Positions 56,701 through 64,000 of a stretch of DNA of 64,000 bases are shown here, piece by piece. How positions within the stretch are numbered: the first letter of the stretch is position 1; each line of letters opens with the position of its first letter. The notes beneath the pieces are model-generated. The model saw only the letters and a program-made list of their open reading frames with translations. It searched no databases and was not told the DNA's origin. The position numbers and the translations under genes were made by a program. Source of the DNA: Nannobrachium achirus (Eukaryota > Chordata > Actinopteri > Myctophiformes > Myctophidae); assembly GCA_963921795.1 (NCBI GenBank), contig OY997659.1:19001508-19065507 (forward strand), in the 5' to 3' direction.

Positions 56701-59700
56701 TTATGACAGTAGAAACTGTGTCCGTCCTTCTGCAGTCTGGCGTCTAGACCAGTGGTTCTCAAACGTTCTTAAAATGTCAGGGTCCATATGGTATGTATAC
56801 TGTCAGAGTTGCATACTTGTGAGGGTCAAATTTAGACCTCCCAAAAGGAACCCAGTGAGTCCCTGGACCCCACTGTGAGGACCACTGGTCTAGACCAGAA
56901 AATGGTACCCAGTGCCTCCCTATTTAGCACTCTGCATCGTGGGTTGGATTGTGGGTAAATCCCTGTGGCATACCAGCGTCCTGTCCAGGAGGTGTACTTG
57001 TACATCAAGCTGCCTTACACTATGGAAACAGGAGATAGGCTCCTCTCCTGACCTATGGGCCACATGGTGACCTCTCCTGACCTATGGGCCACATGGTGAC
57101 CTCTCCTGTACCTATGGGCCACATGGCTCAGAACTGTCGCTTCCCCTGTGACCGTTGACCTAACAGGTGTAGTGGCAGTGGCTCAGTGACATTGAGATCA
57201 GACCAGCGCTTTTTTTTTTTTTTTTTTAACAATATGTTTATTTTTGTTTTTCATTTTTTAAAGAGACATACAAAACAACATATACAGCACAATAATATGC
57301 TACATACAGACGAAACAAGCAAAAAAGAAAATACTACAACATACAGAAAAAAAAAAACCCAAAAACCTGACACTAACACGACACATAAGAGTATTAAATA
57401 ATTATTACATACCCTTGACATACTGGATAAAGTTCCCCCATATTTTCTCAAATAGCTCTTGTTTGTTTTTGAGAGTGTATGTGATTCTTTCTAATGGAAG
57501 GCACAAAGACAGTTCCTTAAACCACTGAGCGATGCGAGGTTTCCCTGTCTTTTTCCATGAAAGGGCTTTGACTGAAATGTGTAAGATGTGTATTGACAAG
57601 ATATGTCTGTTGTGCTTTCAAAACACTAATATATACTTTTTACACTTCCAGTACCATTTACCTTAGGGCTCCACATATTATTCATTATTTCCCCCAGATC
57701 ATCCAATTAAAAATGAAAAAAACAAAAAAAAAAAAAACAGTGAAAATAAATAAAGCGTGCTCTCCTCTCTGTCCTGTGTCCCCATAAGTCAAAACAAACA
57801 CCTCTTATAATGTCCCTCTCACGCTCACACACGAGGGCTGTTACTCTAATGGCAATATTCTATATGTGAACCGGAACTAGCACATTACACTGGAAACTGA
57901 AAGGGACAGCTGTCCCCTTACGACCACAATAGCCGCAGCCTGAGAAAGGCCCTACACAAGTGGAGGGACACCAGTTTTTTATGAAATGTTTATAAACCCA
58001 TTACCCTGACGCAGATTCTACGATCTTCTAAATCAGTCGTTCTCAAATCTTTTCGTGCCAAGGACCCTCAATTTGAAAACATTTTGTGCCAGGGACCCCC
58101 AGAGAGTTTTTAAGTTAAAATAGCAGACACGCTGCAAGCTTGCACAGTATATCTGCTATTTTTGAGAACCACTGTTCTAAATCCTAAGAGTTTTCTGCGT
58201 TTTCTTCTCTCTCCTCCCTACTGAAGGTGGAGACTTCCCAGGAGAGCTTGCACACGCGGGTGGAGGCGGTGGCGGTGGAGGTGCGAGCGTTTGCCCGAGG
58301 CTACGCCAACGCTGTGGAGACACACTGTCTGTCTCTGCTCCGAAGGCTGGACGAGGTCCGAGTCCAGCGCAGGTGCGGGACCACAGAAAATACCCTGTAT
58401 TTAAACTAGGGCTGGGCGATTAATCGATTTTTAATCGAAATCTGATTTTTTGGTTTGGAAGATTTCTTTTTTTAAACGAGAAAATTGTCAAATCCATTTA
58501 GACTTTAAGGGTAATTCTGGTACGGATCTCGCTCATTAGAGCCCTGCACGGGGCAAAAAGTCTACAGCCCGGTCCTCTTACTAAAACACGTCAAGTTTCT
58601 GCAATATAATATTTCCAATAGAAAAAATGTAATAAAAACACATTTGTTTGCATTTCTTTTGCAGACAAATCCTCCTAAAACACGACAAGGTTCTGCAATA
58701 TAATATTTCCAATAGAAAAAAATGTAATAAAAACACATTTGTTTGCATTTCTTTAATGAAAACAACATTTTTGAAATAATTTATTCTTTTTACAAAAAAA
58801 ATCTACTTTTCTGAGCAATAAATCTGGATTTTAATTTTGGGCCAAATCGAACAGTACTAATTTAAACCATTAACTCATTCTATGAGTTTGAGTGTCGTGG
58901 TTGGATCTGGCTAATTGTGTCCCATTCGCCCGCCGTCAGGAACCAGCTGCACCTGCAGAAGGCCCAGCTGCAGCAGGCGCTGGCGGACGTCCGCGGTGGC
59001 GTGGAGTTCGCCGAGAGGCTGCTCACCTCGGGCTCCGAGGCGGAGATCCTCAGCGCCAAGGGTGTGACCCTCAGGTAAGGGTGGGCGATATGGAGAAATA
59101 AAAGATCTATATATTTTTCCAAGATGTATCACGATACACAATCTTATCACGATTCTTTATCATGTTGGTTTTTATGGTTATTTTTCAAGTTACATAACAG
59201 TACAACCACCTACAATGTAACAAAAACTAAAAGAAAAAGGAGTAACAGACCATTTAGACCAGTGGTCTTCAATGTTGGGTACAGGGACTCTCTGGGTTCC
59301 TTTTGGGAGGTCTAAATTGACCCTTACAAGTATGTAACTCTGACAGTATACAAATGAAACCAAATGGACCCTTACAGGTCCATTTGGTTTCATTTGTATA
59401 CTGTCATAGTTAAGGGGAGACCTTGACATTTTAAAGTTTGAGGACTACTGATTTAGACCAAAATGTAGGAACAGGATCTTTTTTTGAATAAGGCTCCCTC
59501 ATTGTATCACGCTAAATACGATATCTCTGAAAAGGAATATCGTGGATACAGGGTTAAGGTATGGTGGAGACATGGTATCGTCTCAAAGACATTTATCACC
59601 ATATCACCCACCCCTACCCTCAGGCGACTGGGCGGCCTGGCGGAGATGGGCTACGACCCCCACCCTGCCGCCGTGGCCCCCGACGATGGCGGCAGCATCT

Positions 59701-62700
59701 GCTTCTTGCCCCTGGAGGGCGCCGGCGAGGTGGGGGGCTTCCCAGTGGTGGGGGCCATCCACTCCAAGACGCTGGACCTCAGCAGGTGCACCATCGAAGG
59801 GGAAGGTGAGAGAGAGACTAACCTCGCATCACCAGTCTTTCCACCTCGGAGGAAAGCCTGGTATTCGTTTACAACGGGCCGTTTGATCCGGTCTAGGCGT
59901 GGCCTAAACTGGAAACAGGGAGAACAAGAGGCGTCGCTTTGTTTTGATCTTTCCGGTCAAAGTGTAGTTCTTTGAGGACTACAACTTGACGTAGGCTGTT
60001 TCCGCTCAAGACCGGATCAAACCCTGAAATTGGAAGCGATCCCAGGCAAGAGAGAGACAGAGAGGTGTTGTTGGTTGGTGGTGGGCACACGCATACAGTG
60101 ATTTATCAGTTACAACGGTGCTTCTCAAAGTGGGGTTCATAGTAGCACAATCATTTTAACCACCTCATACATTACTACTGTACGTTGGCTATTCAAAAGA
60201 TCTAAGTGTACAAGCTCACAGCGCAGCACGAAGTGAGCTTGCACACGTGCTATTTTGGGGATTTTTGGTACATCTGCTATAACTGGAGATCCCTGGCGCT
60301 AAACCTTTTCAGATGGGGGGTCTGCGGCCAACTTCATATTAATTTGGTGGACCTTAGTTGACACAAACAAGTTTGGGAACCTTCCACAGAGTTACGGGAC
60401 CCTGTGGGTTTACTGGGTCATTCTTTCACATACGCTGTTGTTTAGTCAGACAAGCTGTTCATTGTTGTTTCAGCAACTGTCTGGATGAGTAGGTGCGCTC
60501 ACTGACACGCACAGACACTGAGCAGTTAGGGAATATTGACATTCCTGTGGTAGGAATGTTGAGGTGACTTACAGCAGTGGTTCACAAAGTTATTTTGGGT
60601 GGTCCCCAGATGATTAACTTATTGTTTTCTTCACTCAACAGTAAACAAACCAACATAGAGAGTATATGCACATTTCTAAAGTGACAATTTAAGACTTTTT
60701 AATACCTCTAAAATGACAAATTAAACATTGCCAAATTGTCAGATATTAGAGGCAGAATTTGTGAAAATAGCCAACCCCTTGCTCCAACCCCTATGATGGA
60801 CAACACACGTGCGTCCCAGGTCCCACGTCCCAGGTCCCAGATAAATGACTATGTGCTTCCTTATATGTGGTTTTGTCTGAATGATGAACTACCGCTTTTT
60901 AATGTCATGTCTCTACACGATCCTGTGTGTGTGTGTCCTTTCTGCCTGTCTGCACATCTGTCCTTCTATTCTGCTTCTTTTTTCTGTGTGTGAGTGTGCA
61001 CGTTTGTATGCATATATGTGCTGTCGTGCACAGGCAAAAATTAATCATTGTTTAAATTGAATTTTGGTTCATGCTGAAACTAAATTACAGGAATTTCCTA
61101 CTACTGACTGTGGGGGGCAGCAATACGCCTTGCAGCGTTGGAGGAAGACTCTTTCCAAAGCTAGATCACAGTATAGTGAAAACGGATAAAAAAATAGACG
61201 AAAATAATCGGCTTGTGTTGTGAGGCATTGTGTGCTTGTAGATCGTCTATTCTGTTATTTGACAATTTGGTAGTTTGTTGGTTACTTTTGATTCAGTAAT
61301 GAATCTCTCTCTCTGTGTGTGTGCGTGCGTGCGTGCGTGCGTGTGTCCAGGTCTCCTGCAGGGCAGGGAGGGGCAGCAGGGAGCCTTCAGCCTGGTGTGC
61401 AGGGACGTGCAGGGGGAGCAGATGGGACGTGGAGGGGACCATGTCCTGGTCAGCATCATCCACAAGGACAAGAAGGACTGGTGACTGCCTGCCTGGCGGC
61501 AACACGCACGCCGTTTACATATCAGTTGTTTTAAACCCATTTAGGCCTAGAATTATTTAATGCTTTAACTATTGAAAAATAGCAGATATACACGCTCACA
61601 GCACGGCACCGAGTGCAGCCCTGTGAGCTTGTAGATCTGCTATTTTTTTAAATCGTGTTTTTTTTTCTTCTTTTGCAAGTCTTTGAATATATCTTTTTAA
61701 AAGTGATAAAATATTTATGGTCCCTGGAACAACACATTTTGAGATGGGGGTCCGCGGCCAAATACATGTCATTTTAGTGGTCCTTGACATGAAAAAGTTT
61801 GAGAACCACTGATTTTAGAAGAAAGATTTAGAAGACATTTATAGAATCGTGTCAAAAATATTCAAAGACGGATAACGGACAGATTTTTCAAGGCGCAAGT
61901 TGGCAGGCAACTCGACAGCGTGCAGTCTAGTTGAAAGTTGCAGCCCTGATCCACAGCTACAGAAAACCACACGTTATCTGACTCCATGTTGCTTGTGTTT
62001 GTGTTCAGTACGGTGGAAGCAGCCGTGGTGGATAACGGCGATGGATCCTATGCTGTCTCCTACACTCCTGTGGAGCCAGGTCTCTACTCTGTCTGGGTGT
62101 GTGTCAAGGCCCAGCATGTCAAGGTAGACTTGGTTTAATAACTGTCTTTCTACTTTTTCAGTCTAGATTTAATTTAATTTGTTTTTATCTCAGTTTGTTT
62201 GTGGGACAGTAAAACAATACTTTAGCTTCATAGTTATAGCCCTATTGGGTATGGTTTTAACCACTTATACTTATTTATTTAGGGTTCTATGCCAAAAATA
62301 GACAATCTCCAAGCTCACACGCTACATACTGTAGTGTGCTTTTAGATCGGCTATTTTTGCTAAATGTTCACACCGAAATAAAATAAAACGCTAGGGTTCA
62401 AATCGTCTCATTTCTCCCCTAGGTATAAACAAACTAAAAATCACACCCGTGTGAACTGAGCGGTGGTTTACCCACCGCTCAAAAATTGGACACTGTACCA
62501 ACAGCTCTGATAATTTTCAAAACAATCATTTACAAATATATTCAAAGTTAGAATGAATTGTTATGGGTGGAAACCTCATATGTCCAAAATGGTTGCTTTT
62601 CAAAACTTTTTACAGATCTGCTACTTACGAGCTTACAGATCTGCTACTTTTGATGCTTTTGTGTGACACTGCTGGTTGCGATCGTAGATGTCATCAATAT

Positions 62701-63364
62701 TAAGCCCATATCTGTGAATGCCAATATATAATCACTGTGATTCCAGGGGAACCTAATCCCTTTGTCCAAATCTTCGACCTTATGCATATGCGCCTCCTTC
62801 TTTCATGTTTGGTGAATGTAGCCGTGGCCAGAAACAGTTGATGTCTTCAGGTGGTAACCATCGTTCATCAGGTGTTTCCACCCTGAACCGCTACACCCTC
62901 CGATGGCGAGTCGGCAGTGGTGGCCAAGACTATCTTCTGCTCTATTTATTTTTTTAACCAACAAGAGGCTCCTCTAGGGAGGTATTGGGTGGGTCCCTCT
63001 TGAGGTCCTGAGGTGACACAGGCGCGTAGTGTAGTATGATCAAGTAGAGGCGTTAATTTATGAATAAAACACAAAAAGTATTAATAATATGGAGATAAGC
63101 GGTTTCTGCCCGACAGCAACAATATTAACTAAATTCATCAGGGCTGAGATACATAAAGGGCATGAAAACTATTGTGTAATCAAAATGTTCCCCCTCTCCC
63201 CTCTCTCTCTCTCTCTACTGTATCTCTCCATCTCCAGGGCTCGCCGTTCGTCCTGAAGGTGCAGAGGAAGCTGAGGCGTCATCGCGGGACGTTCCACTGC
63301 TGCTCCTTCTGCTCCAGTGGGGGATCCAAACAGTCCCAGTGCGGCTGCCCTGGAACCATGCCAG
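53763..63364 (+). CDS. trim45: Tripartite motif-containing protein 45, 3' end missing
   Basis: TRIM45 is a RING E3 ubiquitin ligase described as a negative regulator of signalling. Exons: 53763-54016, 54780-55115, 56364-56664, 58227-58372, 58940-59074, 59624-59805, 61351-61480, 62009-62123 and 63238-63364 (575 codons), then a donor GTACAG at 63365. RING: C40AVC43, CLHTFCSDCILQLEPF, second half C129PQC132, with a long Ser-rich insert between. B-box 1 starts C169DLC172 (EKRCEVCSVNLCEFCSQAH); B-box 2 lies in exon 3 (LCSLHPGQELRLFCEPCDLP). A coiled coil spans exons 3-5. A filamin-type domain spans exons 7-9 (GRGGDHVLVSI, DNGDGSYAVSYTPVEPGLYS), followed by HCCSFCSSGG. The remaining Gly/Cys-rich tail (after GTMPG) is expected in later exon(s). 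Introns 1 and 5 look transposon-made. Confidence 0.93.
54018..54787. mobile_element. Transposon composite forming trim45 intron 1
   Basis: The perfect direct repeat CCAACCGG flanks the insert (54010-54017 and 54788-54795). The insert starts TAGGGCTG and ends CCTGCTA. Internal sequence is shared with other MITEs of the window (GTTGCACAGGGCAGATATGA; ACGATAATATTGCTTATCGT). The donor GT is the last TSD G plus the first T of the insert. The acceptor AG (54778-54779) lies inside the insert, in the MITE end TATCGTCCCATCCCTAG. Confidence 0.8.
57042..57127 (+). repeat. Three-copy tandem repeat, about 29 bp
   Basis: CTCTCCTGACCTATGGGCCA followed by CATGGTGAC occurs at about 57043, 57072 and 57101 (the third has GTACC for GACC). 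In trim45 intron 3. Confidence 0.9.
57210..57700 (-). mobile_element. L1-like LINE, 5'-truncated, with poly(A) tail
   Basis: On the - strand the frame 57599-57405 ends KELSLCLPLERITYTLKN then FEKIWGNFIQYV, the C-terminal pattern of L1-type ORF2. It is followed by a 3' UTR and an A-tract, seen as 18 T at 57210-57227. Confidence 0.75.
58406..58870. mobile_element. TAGGGCTGGGCGATTAAT-type MITE
   Basis: Starts TAGGGCTGGGCGATTAATCG and contains an internal duplication of AAAACACGWCAAGKTTCTGC with AATATTTCCAATAGAAAAAA (58583 and 58678). In trim45 intron 4; the right end is unclear. Confidence 0.55.
59076..59616. mobile_element. hAT-like MITE forming trim45 intron 5
   Basis: The termini TAAGGGTGGGCGATATGG (59076) and CCATATCACCCACCCCTA (ending 59616) are inverted with two mismatches. 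Flanks are the perfect 8-bp repeat CCCTCAGG (59068-59075 and 59617-59624). The intron is 59075-59623, that is, the element plus one TSD copy. A younger MITE with its own perfect TSD is nested at 59260-59450. Confidence 0.92.
59260..59450. mobile_element. Nested palindromic hAT-like MITE with perfect TSD
   Basis: CAGTGGTCTTCAA to GAGGACTACTG, flanked by the exact direct repeat ATTTAGAC (59252-59259 and 59451-59458). The core palindrome is ACAGTATACAAATGAAACCA with TGGTTTCATTTGTATACTGT. Confidence 0.9.
59817..60051. mobile_element. MITE family with AACCTCGCATCACCAG ends, copy 2
   Basis: AACCTCGCATCACCAGTCTT to GGAAGCGATCCCAGGC, the same ends as 8860-9302 but with a shorter interior. It begins only 11 bp after the trim45 exon 6 donor. 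Confidence 0.8.
61314..61350. repeat. TG/CGTG-rich tract at trim45 exon 7 acceptor
   Basis: TGTGTGTGTGCGTGCGTGCG repeats run into GTGTGTCCAG; the acceptor has UG repeats in place of a pyrimidine tract. Confidence 0.8.
61655..61811. mobile_element. End of a CAGTGGTTCTCAAA-type MITE
   Basis: GGTCCCTGGAACAACACATT, GGGGGTCCGCGGCCAAATAC, TTGACATGAAAAAGTTTGAG and the terminal AACCACTG at 61811. The dispersed palindrome at 61575-61649 is its inner part. Similar blocks: 13080-13180, 23340-23400, 30866-30960, 32620-32685, 39470-39545, 58044-58100. Confidence 0.75.
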
Positions 63365-64000
63365 GTACAGTAGGCCCAGGGAAGGCTGATTAAAGACATG
63401 AAATATTCACTGTAAACCTGCCGTTAGAGGACAGAAAGGAACACTGCACTGCGGGGAAAAGAGATCCTATGTTTCTACTGGGAAAACCCGTTAACCACAT
63501 GAACCAAAGTGTCCCTATTTTGGGTTGTTTCTCAAAAAATTGCTTAGGCCTCAAGTCACTGATTGATTGAATACTTTATTAGTCAGAAATGTAAACGGCA
63601 AGAGGTGCAGACATTTAGGCTCAAAGGATAACACAAAAAAGTCCTGGGGACTTGTTTCTGTTGTGGTCCTATGTATTCACTTCTGGAACGCATCCGTGTC
63701 ACTCTAGATTTTAAGAGAGAAATCAGAGAGATTTCTGGAGAAATCAGAAAAGGATCGGGCAAATCAGTGACTGCATTTCAACTGAACAGTGTAACCCAGT
63801 CACTGATTGGCCTGATCATTTTCTGATTTCTCATACTCGCTCCCTATGGGCCGAAGTCCAGACTGATACCGTGGTTGAATGTTTGAGTGAATCCATGTTA
63901 TCAGTCTGGCTAATGCCAAGCTAGATTTTAAACACTTTAACCATTATTTTATAAAAAAAAATGCAACGCCTGGACGGATTTTCAAAATTTCAACGGATTT
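63365..64000. other. trim45 intron 9, repeats only
   Basis: After the donor at 63365 no further TRIM45 exon is recognised. A short inverted pair (AAATCAGTGACTG near 63765 and CAGTCACTGATTGG near 63797; TTTCTGGAGAAATCAGAAAA and TTCTGATTTCTC) suggests another MITE remnant. Confidence 0.5.

Noticed and set aside
61481..61487. TGA after exon 7 as the end of trim45
   Set aside because: A GTGACT donor fits at 61481, and exons 62009-62123 and 63238-63364 continue the filamin domain in frame.

Overview
This is a window of vertebrate, almost certainly teleost fish, nuclear DNA. It has spliced genes with GT-AG introns, long (TG/CA)n microsatellites, SINE and LINE fragments of types common in teleosts, and a very high density of small inverted-repeat DNA transposons (MITEs). 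The species cannot be named from the sequence. All four protein genes lie on the + strand: (1) the 3' end of a LONRF-family gene (coding exons 153-2570, probable 3'UTR to about 5715); (2) a complete parp4 (vault poly-ADP-ribose polymerase), 33 coding exons between 7559 and 39180; (3) a complete vtcn1 (B7-H4) in 44689-51302; (4) trim45 from its start codon at 53763 to 63364, with the last exon(s) beyond the window. I assembled every exon by hand from splice sites, codon phase and similarity to the family. parp4 sums to 5544 coding nt (1847 aa) and vtcn1 to 813 nt (270 aa), both with intact frames.

parp4 carries, in order, an N-terminal BRCT, a helical regulatory region, the ADP-ribosyltransferase domain (candidate triad H438-Y478-E548), a VIT domain, a vWA domain with a MIDAS motif, a long Pro/Ala-rich exon and the C-terminal vault-binding region. 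vtcn1 encodes an IgV-IgC surface protein. trim45 encodes RING, two B-boxes, a coiled coil and a filamin-type domain. From memory of human gene order, VTCN1 and TRIM45 are near neighbours on 1p13, so that pair looks like conserved synteny; PARP4 is on another human chromosome.

Most non-coding DNA is mobile-element debris: hAT-like MITEs with 8-bp target duplications, TTAA-flanked MITEs, large foldbacks, tRNA-derived SINEs, a CR1/L2-like LINE with a long open reverse-transcriptase frame (28008-29583, - strand), an RT-less LINE (42372-43863) and an L1-like 3' fragment (57210-57700, - strand).

The most striking result is that three introns look as if they were made by DNA-transposon insertion into exons. 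They are trim45 intron 1 (inside the RING), trim45 intron 5, and a GC-AG intron inside the vtcn1 IgV exon. Each carries an 8-bp target-site duplication, two of them perfect. In both trim45 cases the last G of the duplication plus the TA terminus of the element forms the GT donor. In trim45 intron 5 and in vtcn1, splicing would restore the pre-insertion exon exactly. Also notable are three short tandem duplications in parp4 that each copy an exon end with its donor site, and a palindromic module (arms like AGCAGATCTACAAGCTCACA) repeated more than 25 times inside otherwise different MITE families.
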